DNA from: Onthophagus taurus
Taxonomy: Eukaryota > Arthropoda > Insecta > Coleoptera > Scarabaeidae
Assembly (NCBI RefSeq): GCF_036711975.1
Contig: NC_091972.1
Coordinates: 16,125,001 to 16,189,000 of the forward strand
Direction of reading: 5' to 3'
DNA length: 64,000 nucleotides
Within the stretch, counting starts at the first letter, position 1; the number at the start of each line of letters is the position of its first letter. Position numbers and translations under genes: made by a program. Shown in pieces: positions 1 through 11,900 of this stretch. Below the pieces are notes generated by a model, which saw only the letters and a program-made list of their open reading frames with translations, was not told where the DNA came from and made no database searches.

Positions 1-478
1 ATTTTATACGAATTTTTAAAACTTAATCGGCGAAAATTGAAAAATTCGAAAAAATAGTCGATTATTTCAAAAATTTATTTCTCAAAAACTAAAAGCGATT
101 TTTCAAAACGGCTTGTTGCATTAAAAAGAGGATATTTTAATTCATAATTGCTGATATTTCCACAAGGATCCGTCAAGAAATAAATTTTATAGCGAATTTT
201 GGAAATTATCGATGAAAATTGCAACATCGAAAATTTTATCAATACTTCAAATATTATTTTCTCAAAAATTTTAAATTATTTTTCAAAATGTGTTGGTTCA
301 TTGGAAAGAGGACACTTTTATTAACATTTTGGGAAATTTTCACACTCATATTCCAAGAACTGGATTTTATACGAATTTTTAAAGCGAAAATTGCAAAAAT
401 TCTAAAAAATTGTCGATCATTTCAAAAATTTTTTTCTCAAGAACTGAAAGTAATTTTTTAAAACGGCTTTTTGCATTA
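1..478 (-). repeat. Satellite B, partial array at window edge
   Basis: AT-rich tandem sequence whose reverse complement matches the array at 39985-41880. One complete unit of about 350-365 bp is visible, made of two related halves, each containing a block like TTTTGAGAAATAAATTTTTG followed by a 'CTTGAA..ATGAG' or 'CTTGAAGGATC' segment. It continues beyond the left edge. Short open frames inside it are not genes. It joins directly to the hAT relic at 480-770. Confidence 0.9.
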
Positions 479-479
479 A

Positions 480-770
480 GAAGAGGATACTTTAAATAAT
501 AATCGAAAGTGATAACAGCGACAGTTCTGTTAGTAGTGAATGTGATGATGAATTACAAGAGAAGAGAAGGAAACTAGACGAAACTGCAACAAGAGATTTT
601 ATATATCGTATTGGGATTGTTATAATGAGGTTGCTAAAGACAAATCTGATATAAACAAAGTTGTATTGAATGAAAAAAGTCCTATATTGGGTTGGGTCCA
701 AAACTTAAAAGACATACTAATTCCTGTGAATGGTGGAGTACTAAGTGATAACAACATTACAAAACACAAA
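480..770 (+). pseudogene. hAT-type transposase C-terminal remnant
   Basis: An acidic, serine-rich stretch (ESDNSDSSVSSECDDELQEK) runs into a frame-shifted segment containing DINKVVLNEKSPI. The minus strand at 39700-39985 carries the same stretch in a better state, where it continues into a 'V-LDYYLQCP...FCEWWSN' motif. That resembles the hAT C-terminal dimerisation region, in which a 'Y-L' stretch is followed by WW. The copy is broken: the frame must change around 615 and the WW block is lost. The hAT assignment comes from motif resemblance only. Confidence 0.55.
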
Positions 771-943
771 TAGAATAAATTGAGCACTGATCAGCACTTA
801 AGCTGATTGAAGTGCAAATTAAAATTTTGTTAAATAACAGACTTTTGGCTATAATGGATACTTCCTTCCCCATATTAATCCATTATATTGAGGTTTTACT
901 GTACTAAAATTAATTATTAAAAACTTTAAAGAAAATCATTCAA

Positions 944-1943
944 TTACAATTTCTTTTTCTTAGCAGCTGTTCTTTCATCATCACTATCATCATCATAACT
1001 AGGTTTATGATTGGCCAAAATTTTTTTAATTTCCTTTTTCTCAGATTTTAATTTTTTTCTTATATTCTCCAATTGTTCTTCCGGATTAGGTCCATCATCT
1101 TCTTCTTCAACATCGCTATCTTTTTTCCCACTTTTCTTTTCTTTTTCTTCTTCTTTCAACGTTTTTGCACTCAACTTAGGATCGTCTAAGATATCATGTG
1201 TTGATTTTCCTTTCCCCACAAACTTTCCGCTTTCTTTAATACTTTCTTCTTCATCTTCTTCGGCTTCAGCCCCAAAGGATAACAATTTAAAATTTTTAAC
1301 GCCTGCGGCACGTTCCTTCTTTTTCTTTTTCTTCTCAATTTTTTCTTCACTTTCTCTTGGTACAATATCATCAAACGGATTATGTAAAACGTCGGCTTTT
1401 AAGATTTTATGTGGATACTCAGGTTTCTCATCGTGAATTATCCCTTCTTGTAGTTTTAAAACGTTAAAAATCGTATCGCCAGCTATTTTTCCAAAAATCG
1501 TGTGTTTGTTTTGCAGTTCTGGAGTTGCAGCAAGAGTTATAAAGAATTGAGAACCGTTATCGTCTTTTCCTGCATTCGCCATTGCAACTAAACCTCTACG
1601 AACGAATTTTAATCTTTGATGGAACTCATCTTTAAACGGTTCGCCATAAATCGATTCTCCACCTGTTCCATCTCCATTTGGGTCACCTCCCTGAGCTATA
1701 AAACCTTTCACGACGCGATGAAAAGTGGTGTTGTTGTAATAACCTTCTAAACAAAGCTGAATGAAATTTCGGCATGCTTTTGGAGTTTCTTTTGACCAGA
1801 GTTCGATATCTATGTCACCTACTGTGGTTTTTAGCAAAACCTTAAAAAAATTTTAATTGATAATTAAGTGATTGTAAAAGATTATAAAATAAATATTGTA
1901 CCTTGCCTGATGTATGAGGTTCTAAAATATAAATATTACTCAT
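944..1943 (-). CDS. CWC27: Spliceosome-associated protein CWC27 (cyclophilin-type, probably inactive PPIase)
   Basis: Two coding exons on the minus strand: 1902-1943 (14 residues, MSNIYILEPHTSGK) and 944-1840. They are joined in phase 0 across a 61-base GT-AG intron, giving 312 residues. Residues about 11-166 form a cyclophilin domain (FHRVVKGFIAQGGDPNGDGT, then NGSQFFITL and NKHTIFGKI). A Lys/Glu/Asp-rich low-complexity tail with a LLSFG motif follows, as in the human protein. CWC27 is a spliceosome component, and human CWC27 is regarded as catalytically inactive. The start is the ATG in exon 1, because the N-terminus then matches the family almost residue for residue. At 312 residues it is clearly shorter than the human protein (about 470): the C-terminal half after the charged linker is missing, either a real short form, unseen downstream exons, or truncation. 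Confidence 0.93.
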
Positions 1944-2990
1944 TTTTTTAGGTTAAATACATAACCGACATAACCTAAAAACGATATTTTTGGTTAGTTA
2001 TTGTTTAAGGGTAAAGGAGAAAACTGTAAATATAAATTTTTTTAAGTTTAATTAAATGGTTATTTAATACTTTAAATTTAATTAAATTGGCGAAATAATT
2101 ATATTTGATTACTTTTATATGTGAAATTTGCGTGTTTTAAACGTTTTATTGTTAATATTAACCTAAAAACGAAACGTCGTAAATTAAATTTAGGCTAATA
2201 CCAACTTAATAATGATAAACTATTAATAATTTTAAATAAATAATTTTAATATAAACATTTAAGTATGTATTATTATTTCTTTTTATATTCAATTGTATAA
2301 CTTCAAATATTTTATGTTTAATTTGTAATTATTTATTACTATTTCTATAGTAACTGCCCGACAAGTTACGTGCAGATGGAAACTTTGTGTTTGTTATGTT
2401 GGCCTAAAATTCTTAAGTGAGCATACATAAGAACCACTCCCGGCTTTTTGACAGAAACCGAAATAATTTCGCTATCCATGTAAGTATTATTTATTAATTG
2501 TGACCCTTTTCCCGTTACTTTTTAACTTAAACTTTTCGGCTAGTCATTACATTCGCTAGGTTTTATGTATAATTGACATTTTTTTCGTAATTGTCTACGT
2601 AAAAACGTCAAAAAATTCATGGCCGATGAGTAGATTTTTTGCTTTAGTCCCGTTTTCCCTCTCGATTTAACCACTTTATCCGCTTTATTCGGTTCTATAG
2701 TTTACAAAAGTGTGTCGAGCGTTCATCTTTAACGGTATTTTTCGTACCGAAACCGGTATCATTAAAGGTATCCAACATATTTTATTCTTCAACCAAGTTT
2801 TTTTTTTTATTATTTTTAAATTCTTTTTTTATTTCACATACCTATCACATTTACGCCCCCTCTGAGCAACATAACCTCACCCAAAATCAACACGCCCTTT
2901 CCACAACATCCATCAAAAAATCTTTTTTAAATTTTAATTTAATTCATTTTCAGCATTTTTACATTTGTGTATCAATAAATATTGAAGAGG
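1944..2990. promoter_or_regulatory. Head-to-head intergenic region of CWC27 and EB1, with probable EB1 5' UTR exon
   Basis: About 1 kb between two divergently transcribed genes, so promoters for both should lie here. A GTAAGT donor at 2480-2485 and a TTTTCAG acceptor ending at 2953 suggest a non-coding EB1 first exon ending near 2479, an intron of 474 bases, and a short leader before the ATG at 2991. I see no convincing TATA box. Apart from AT-rich sequence nothing else is evident. Confidence 0.5.
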
Positions 2991-5900
2991 ATGGCGGTGA
3001 ACGTTTATTCAACGAATGTAACAACAGAAAACCTTTCGCGGCATGACATGCTCTCTTGGGTCAATGATTGTCTCCAAAGTAGCTTTGGAAAAATCGAGGA
3101 ATTATGTACAGGGGCCGCTTACTGTCAATTCATGGATATGCTCTTTCCTGGATCTGTTCCACTCAAACGAGTCAAATTTAAGACAAACCTCGAACACGAA
3201 TACATACAAAACTTTAAGGTGCTTCAAGCTGGATTTAAAAAAATGAGTGTGGATAAGGTATGTCATAAATATTTTTATTACAAAATTTATTTTTGTGCTT
3301 TTTTTGATGAATTATGATGGGGTAAATAATAAAATTAACATAAAAAGAAATTAGGTTATAATTTGAATGTCAAAATGACAGGTGAAATGTCAAATTTGAA
3401 ATATAAAATGTCTAATAATTAATTAATTCAAATTAATGTAATAAAGGTTACTTTTTTTAAAAAGAAGGATTCTAGTTAAGGTTACTGATAAAATTGCTAA
3501 CTTTTTTATGATTTTTTACAATTTTTATTAAGTACATTTTGATTTCTAATAATTTTCTTAACGCCGCCATTTTTGAAATGTGACATTTAAAATGTCATTT
3601 TTATGATTTTTCGGATTTATTAATAAAAAAATATTTTAATATTCATTAACATATTTGTTTATCATTTCGTTAGTTCCAAATGTACAAGTTTCACAACAAT
3701 ACATAAGATGATTAAATTTACCGACGACCAACTTTAATTGTTTTATGAGTTTCAGCTTTCCTTCTCACCAAGTTTTTTCCTGTCCATCCAAGTCCTTCAT
3801 CATAATCTTCCTCCATGTTGTCCTGGGCCTCCCTCTTGTCTGGCTGTTTTGTGCATTCCAGTCTAGTACCAACCCAACCCACTTCTATATCTCTAGTTTC
3901 ATTTCCTCTTGTTTCGCCTGTCGTAGGTATTCTTCATTTGGTGCAAATAATATTTGTACTATCTTTCTCAAATGTTGCCTCATGTATTATTGTATCTTAT
4001 TTTCTATATTTTGTATCATCTTCCTCCGCCTTTTGTTACCATACTGCCTAAGTAGTAGAACTCTTCGACCTCATATATGTTCTGTGTTAATGTCCATTGT
4101 TGATAATTTCAATGTATTTATTTCTAACCCTACTTCCTGCACCATTCTGTTATTTTATTTAGTTTTGTTTGGATGTCTGCATGCATATGTGGCAGATCTC
4201 AATCCCCTCCTCTCTTTTTTTGTTCACCTCTTCCATTGAATACTGTAGTATTGTTCCTTTTCTCACTGCCCATAAAGACCTTTTCTTTATCTGCCTCAAC
4301 CTCTTTGCAGCACACACTAAAGTTTTTGGTACACCCTTTCTTTAAAACGCACCGCTCGCTTAACCGCTTCCATCCTCACCTTATCTACCTTCATTTCGTC
4401 TCTGCTTATATATCCCAGAGTCTTTCTAGCCAACCTCAACACCCACTTCCAGTACCTGGTCTGCACATCCTCTAACTACCCCTTGCTCCTTCCATCTCCA
4501 TATCTCCACGTCATACATCATTACGCTTTTTATCAAGTTCTCAAACATTTTCCTTTTTTCCACATCCCACCAAAATATCCTCTCACAATGACTTTATGAT
4601 GTTACTAATTTTCGTCGGAATTCTTATCTTTCCCAAAATTGTCCATACTGCAGCATGACTCAGTGAGTCAAAGGCTCTTAGTGGGAATTTCCATTCCTGT
4701 GATTATTTGATAATGATTCAGAGTGTATTTATGTAATCAACACACGACTTGTTGGGGCGAAAAACGGCTTGTTCTCTCATTAACTTTGGCTCTATGACTA
4801 TTTTGTTGATGATATTTAAAAGTGTGATGCCGCGTCAGTTACAGCATTTACTTACTTAGGTTTCCTTTTTTTTTTCAACTCTAAAGTGTTTTCCATATTC
4901 CACACTTTCTTAAATATGAGTTGTATGTAGTTGTGTGTTTATTATGGATATGTATGCCTGCAGTAGGAAGTTGTTCAATTCCTGCTTTTATTTGTCTAAA
5001 GGATGAGGCATTAGTGTTTATTTGTAATATTCGGCGGTTTCTCCTGTAATAAGGTCATTACCGTCTTTCAGTTCGGTTTTCCTCTGCTGTTATTGTGTTC
5101 GCATCATTGTTTTTTATTGGTTTTTTGTGAGTGTCCGATTTGTTAGTCTAGTTTCTCTGTACATTCCGCTTTTTCTGCTTGTTCCATGAGCCAGTCGACC
5201 CACTGCTTCTTGTTGCTCCTAGCTGATCTCTTTACCCTTAAGTTGGCTACACACGTAACTGCATACTTGAAAAGCATGCATGATTAATCTTTTTGTACAA
5301 GCATGCAAAATTTCCCTTCGACACCACACGATACAAGTATGGTTGAAGAAGTGCCAGTTTGCGCTTGGACTATGTCGAGCTCGGACGACGATGCGCTTAT
5401 AAATATTAAACTTATAACTAATTCTAATAACTAGTGTCATTCTGGATTGGATTCTTAACGATTTATACAAATTTAAAAAAACTTGTTCATGTAACAATAA
5501 TCTTGTATAATTTTTTATTTAAGAATTATAAATGATTGACGCAAGAATGAATTTTTTGATACAAAAAATTGATATTCTTCGATGTTAAGAATATGATATA
5601 CTTCATTCGATAATACTTCTATTCTTAAAACAAAAAGATATTTTAGGAAATACATTCAATAATAAATTTTTCTTGAAAGTCAAGAATAATGTCTCTTAGT
5701 GCGGGATCTCAGATTGCGACCTCTACTATTATTGGCAAATATCCCTACATATTTCATAAATTAAAGAAAACCTACGCCATTTTTAGGCTGACAAATTTCC
5801 TACGTCTGGCCACACGTCAAGCAATGTGCTTGGTACACACGTGCGGTTTCGCTTGCGCAAGCTTGCATGATTAAAATTCAATCCATCATCAAGCGGATTC

Positions 5901-8900
5901 CACAAGCAAAATATTTGTGCAAAATTATCCTACAAACGCTAAAGCATACTTGTACAAAAAGATTGATCATGCATACTTATCAAGTTTGCAGTTATGTGTG
6001 TAGCCACCTTTATGTCTAGATTTATCTGTTTTGTTCATCTCTTTTCTCTCTTGTATTAGCGTGTATACCAGCGTATCCACGTGTCATCTTTTATCCATTC
6101 CTTCTTGAGTTCTTTCCTCGCCCCCAGTATACATCTACTTTGTTTCTATTTCTGTTTTGGCGTTTTCCTATGTGTCAGTTTTTTGTTTGTATTTTTGTAC
6201 TTTCAGCTTTTTTATAACCTCTTTGTATGAAAGGATTCTCCACGTTCAGTTTTGCTCTTTTTACCCTGTGGCACATTACTAGATATACGAAATAAAAAAG
6301 TTGTGCCACCTTCTTATCGTTATATGATCTATTTTGTTTTATGTTCTGCCATCTGGTGACGTCCAATTGTTAAGTCGTTGTTCATGCAGAAGTCTACAAA
6401 TAATTCACCGTTGTTGTTTCTTTTTCCTAGACAATGTTTTCGATTATGTTCTCCAAGCCAAGATTCTCCTCTCCTTATATCATCTTTCTTTATTCTTTCC
6501 ATCGTTTGTGTGAGTGCGTCGTAGAAACTTTCTTTTGCTTCTTTCTCAGATGGGTCAATAAGCATGTAGCATTGTATTAAGCTGAGATTTCTCATGTTTG
6601 TGCGAAAGCGCAAAAAACTCTATCATACTTCTTGCCTGTTCATTCATCAATATACCCACTCCGTTTGCTTGGGTTTTTCCTTCTTCGTTTCCTGAGTAGA
6701 TCAGGGTTGCTTCATGCCAAGGTTGCTAATCAGTATATTTAGCACTAGCTGATGATCAATCTATAGATTTCGTTCTGATTATGGGGCTGCCATCTTAACC
6801 TACCAGATAGGCTAAAATGAGGGTGAAATTTAACCCAATGCGCTTGTAGATGAGGTTGGTAATTGGGCCATGGATGTTAGTCGGCCCCTTGCACTAGTTG
6901 ATTTCTTATTATTCTGTAAATCCTACAAAAAGCAAGAGGTTTATTTTGGCAGTGTGCCAAATCCTCCTGTTATCTTTGGATTCTCCATTCTCAATATTTG
7001 CTTATATCTTTATTCAATTCGATGTTATACACAATGTGCAATTATGTCTCCATATAAGTTTTATGTGTTCTTTGGCTTTCCCAACCTCTTCTTCTCTGTT
7101 ATGGAATATTCAAGGGTATGTCTTGTTCTATTGTTTTAAATGTGTATAATTTTAAAATAATAATCTGAGGTTTATTAAATTTATTCTTAACGCATTGTAC
7201 TTAATAAAAACAGAAAATATATGCAAACGTCGACGACTTTATTAATATTTATAAAATGTAACTTATAAAAAGGAAATGTAACTGTTTCATTGTACCTGTT
7301 TAATTGAACTAGTTTCCTTAACAAATCCTCCTTTTTCAAAACAGGAAATCGTAGGTTGTTATTGTTCAACATTTTTCACTATCGATTAAAATTCATTTCA
7401 TTAATTTTTATTAACTAAAAGCCCACTCAATGAAAATAAAATTGTAGGTTATACCTGTAGATAAGTTAATAAAAGGTCGTTTCCAAGACAACTTCGAGTT
7501 CTTGCAATGGTTCAAGAAATTTTTCGACGCGAACTACGACGGCCGCGCCTATGACGCGTTGGAAGCGCGGTCGGGCCTCGCTTTGGGTTCGGGGGCAAGC
7601 GATCAAGCGGGTGCCGTCGCCCCCGCTGTTTCCGCACCGACAGCCCCCAAAACGACTTACACTCGACAGGGTAACGGAATGACGTCCGCCACTCAACGTT
7701 ATGTACCCCCAGCTAAAAGAAAACCAGGTAACGCTAACGCAACATGTCCGTCCATTCAAATAACCGTATATGTAAATACTTTATGATTAAAGGAGAAAAA
7801 TCATATCTTCTTTAAATATGTTAATCATCATTTGCTCTAAATTCATTTTAACAAACTTAAAATATAGAAGATAACTAGTTTGTGGATTTCATTTTGTTTG
7901 TTGGTGTTACGGTTGTGTTGTAAACAACATGGTTGCTTTTATCTGGGGTTAAAATGTGGGCATTTTTCATTGTGCTAGTAGTTATTTATAACTTAGAGCC
8001 AGTAAAAGGACGGTAGAATCTAAGAGGACTGCTACATCCCGGGAACGAGTGCACAGTTCGACGGACCGTTAGTGACGTCACGCATGGGTAGGTAAAAAGA
8101 AAAATCTTAATCGATTTTAAGCGTGATTCGGCTAAAGCCGAATGTTTCTAGTTCTAGGTCTAGTTTTAGTTAATTAAAAATATATAACAACGCTGAATAA
8201 CTAAGACTGGAGCTTACACTAGCACTTAAACTAACACTAGACCTAGAACGAGAAACATTCGGGTTTAACAGTACGTCTCTTAAGACAGCAACAACAGCCG
8301 ACTGAATGTGACACGTGATTGGTCCGATACTGACGTCATTTTCTGAATTACAAAGGATGTAGCAGTCCTTTTAAATTCTACCGTCCTTGGAGTCAACCCC
8401 CCTTTTAGAATATTTTCACGCATTGTCAAAGCACGAAGAAGTCTAAAAACGTTATTCTCATTTTTCATTTCTAAATTTATTATTAGTACTTTATTTTCAA
8501 TTATTTTTCTAATTTATTAATTTATCTACAACGTATGCGATACAATTTTTGCATCATCAAAGCACTTTTTTTAATTGGTTTTGTTTTATTTTTTTTTCTT
8601 TTTTATTAAATTAATTTTGTTCAATTATTGTTTCTTTTATAAAATATACGTTTGCTTTTGGATGGGATTTGCGGCGAACCAATAAAAAATTACAAAAAAA
8701 AAATAGATTGTGCCCATCGATAGGCTGGTTAAGGGCCGTTTCCAGGATAATTTCGAGTTTCTACAGTGGTTCAAGAAGTTTTTCGACGCGAACTATAAAG
8801 GAACGGAATACGATGCGTTAGGGATGCGTAGCGGAGAGGCAATGGGCAATGGGGGCGGATCAGCGCCGAAATCGAGCGGCATCAAAAAACCAAGCCAAGC

Positions 8901-11900
8901 CAACTCGACCAAAACATCGCCGGCCGCCGTTAAGCCCCAACCAAAAGCTAGTATGTTTAAAATTCTTAAGTTATTTTTAAAGCTTATTTTTGTCAAAATT
9001 TAAGTTGATTTTTTTTTCTCATTTCAAATTCATTATCATAATTCACTTGCTTTTTTCTTCTCTTTGTTTTACATTTGCTTATTTCATTTTATGAGAACAT
9101 TTTCAATTTTAAAGCATGTTATTTAAATAGGAATTAATGTTTGTTTTTAAATAATCAATTATCAATTTAAACAAAAATTATTTCTTCACTCAATCTGTAA
9201 TTACTCAGATAGAAAAGCTTTTTTCAACTTATTCATTAGTAAAGAAAAATTATGATTTCACCCTTTCCAAGGCAGAACCGGCATCGACGGCGATGTGTAT
9301 TCATGTGGTTCTGATCCTGTGCTACTCTGCACCGGGAGTTGGCTAAAATATTGGATCTGCAGTTCCTCAGATAAAACTCATTCGTCCACCTTTTACTAAC
9401 TTCTGTAAAAACTTGACACACTGGTCATCTCTTCTCATGTCCAGTGCAGAAAAGTCGTGACATTTCAGTAGGGATGCGTAATCCGTTCCACAATCCGGGT
9501 ATGATGCATCCAAGTGTAGAGACAAATATCATAACATATATATTGTGGTGATCTAATTACAGACCCATATTCATTCCGTTTTCATACAAAGGTCAGAAAC
9601 AAGGACTTGTACACATTGATGTTAGAAAAGGCACGCGATGTACGCAAAATTAAACCAGGCGTCCTTGCTGGGGCAGATGCAATATCTTCAATGTGCGGTG
9701 CAAAAGACAATTTGTAGTCAAAAATAACTCCCAGATCCCTGATTGTAAATAGTTTCTCTAGAACATCTTCTACGTATATAATAAGCGGAAGGAAGTGACC
9801 CTTGCCTGTAAAACTAACAGCACCGCACTTATTACTATTAATTTTTAGCTGATAATGATTACAGTATTCTACCAAGATTACTACCAGATTCGTCCAAGTC
9901 CGACTGCAGACTGACAACATCACTTTCTGAAAAAATAGGTCGGAATAATTTCAGATCAATCCGTATAGGCTAATACCACAGAATAACCGGACATGACACT
10001 GACGTCGCATCGATTCGTTTGATGTTGGCGTCACATCAGTTTAAAATCCGCCATCTTATCGCCAGTTACCAAAGGCACAGCATAATCAGAAATGATACTG
10101 ACGTCGATTTGTTTGATGTTGGCAACATCTCGTTTTATGACGTCGATTTAAAATCCGCCATTTTATCGTGAGCAACCATAGGCGCGATGCATGAGAGAGA
10201 CAACTTAAGTTACTACCAATAGCAGCAATACCTTGCTTCCTCGCAACAATATGGCGTCAGATTTGACCAGACTTGTGGTTATTCTGTGCCAGAAGTGACA
10301 CTGGCGGTATCCCGCCAAATCTTTATGACCAATAGCAACATACCTTGGAAACTCCTTATAATATGACGTCAGATTTGGCGAGATGCCGCCAGATTCACTT
10401 CTAGTTATTTTGTGCTAATACGCTAGATAAGAATGTGTCTAGAAAGTCATTCAAGAAGATAACAAATAGTAGGGGGCCTAGATTTGAGCCTTAAGGAACA
10501 CCAGACATATAATTACATATACTTTATCCGACTCGACAGCTAACAGGTATATACAGTATATACTATATGCGCATTGCAATACCAATACTGCGCGATTTGC
10601 GCATTGCAATACTAATACTGTGTTGGTTGCATACTTGCAATGATGACGTCGGGTACGATAATTAATTAGCACACTGTAGTTTTATAAGCTTAGGAGAAAA
10701 GCCAAAAGTACTACGTTTATTCATGAGGACGTCGTGATGAATCATATCAAATGCCTTAGAAAAGTCGGTGTATACCACATTCATCTGACCACTCTTATCT
10801 AAAGATTCACAAATCACTTTAGTAAGTGATAAGTCAGTTTCGCCATGCTTGAATACAGGAACAATGTTGCAATGTACGTTTGCAGTAGAAAGGAGGCCAG
10901 TCAATCGTCGCGAATTCCTTCTCGAGGTTATCTTCTTGTGAGGGGTTCTTATCGTGTGTTGAAGTAGTTGGAAGTGTGTCATGCAAAACACCAGGAGCAG
11001 TACGGACCATTAGAACACCTGCCCATATTGACGCAGTCCGAGCTTCATTTTTGCGCTCTGTATCTAAACATGCAGTTGCCCTGGGGTTGTGAAATCGTTC
11101 AAACCGATTCTTCCGAAATTCTTCAATTCTCCGAAACCGATATTCTTCATGATGAACTACACTTTCACGACAAACGGCATGCGAAATTTCCATATCTTAG
11201 GTTGTGTTAACAAACAAAGTATGCTATATTGGAGCGATATAACTATATTGATATATACCAGGTGTTCATTAAGTGTTGGACTAGCTTAATATCTCCAAAA
11301 ATACTTGTCGAATCAACATGAAATTGGAAATGCGAATTTGACTTAACAAAATTTTCAACTGTTTGCCTGTTAAACTTTTCAAGGTGCAGCGCCAACTTGA
11401 TTTTTTTTAAATAGCTCCACTAGTCAAAATTGACATCATTCGAAAACTTATTTTATTCTGCATTCGTATATCAACCAAGGGAACTCCATGGACTGCGATA
11501 TCAAAAGTAGTAACCATTGCGCTACATTTTTTCGAAGAGTGCAATCGCACGGTAATAATCAATTTGGAGCGTGATGTGACCATGCTTGGAAATTTTTTCT
11601 GCCAGCTCTTGAAAATTTCGCCATTAACGATGTATGGTTTCAGCGACTGCCCATACGTCACGAATTTCAATATGTGTTATGAAAGATAATTTTCCATGGC
11701 GACTTATCTCCAATAGAGGTGATATTTCGTGGCCCGCACGCTCGTCGGATTTAATTGAAAGTCTTTAACAATTCTGGAAGCATACCGTTTGCTATGCTGG
11801 AGAGAGTCTACAAATATTCTTTTTAAAACTGTTTGATACCAAACTTCCTACGTTAGTGCATAAAGCTAATAAAAAAAATTTTTAAATGTAAAATATGTAT

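Larger units (their letters stand above)
9236..10990 (-). mobile_element. CR1/jockey-like LINE relic in EB1 intron 3
   Basis: Minus-strand reverse-transcriptase fragments occur in order: [20 protein letters not shown] (about 10795-10735), [19 protein letters not shown] (about 10500-10440), [20 protein letters not shown] (about 9945-9885) and [20 protein letters not shown] (about 9870-9810). This is the usual order of RT motifs. MITEs interrupt it at 9973-10415 and 10545-10678, and stops and frameshifts are common. The part below 9580 probably covers the C-terminus and 3' UTR. Confidence 0.75.

Noticed and set aside
1011-1436. 141-residue plus-strand frame opposite CWC27
   Set aside because: Ser/Phe-rich shadow of the Lys/Glu-rich CWC27 tail.
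3745-4475. Three overlapping plus-strand open frames rich in Ser, Phe, Leu and Pro
   Set aside because: They are the antisense of a dead RTE-type reverse transcriptase; the minus strand carries the recognisable motifs.
5219-5874. Short open frames inside the GGCTACACAC element
   Set aside because: They span terminal inverted repeats of a non-autonomous element and have no homology I recognise.
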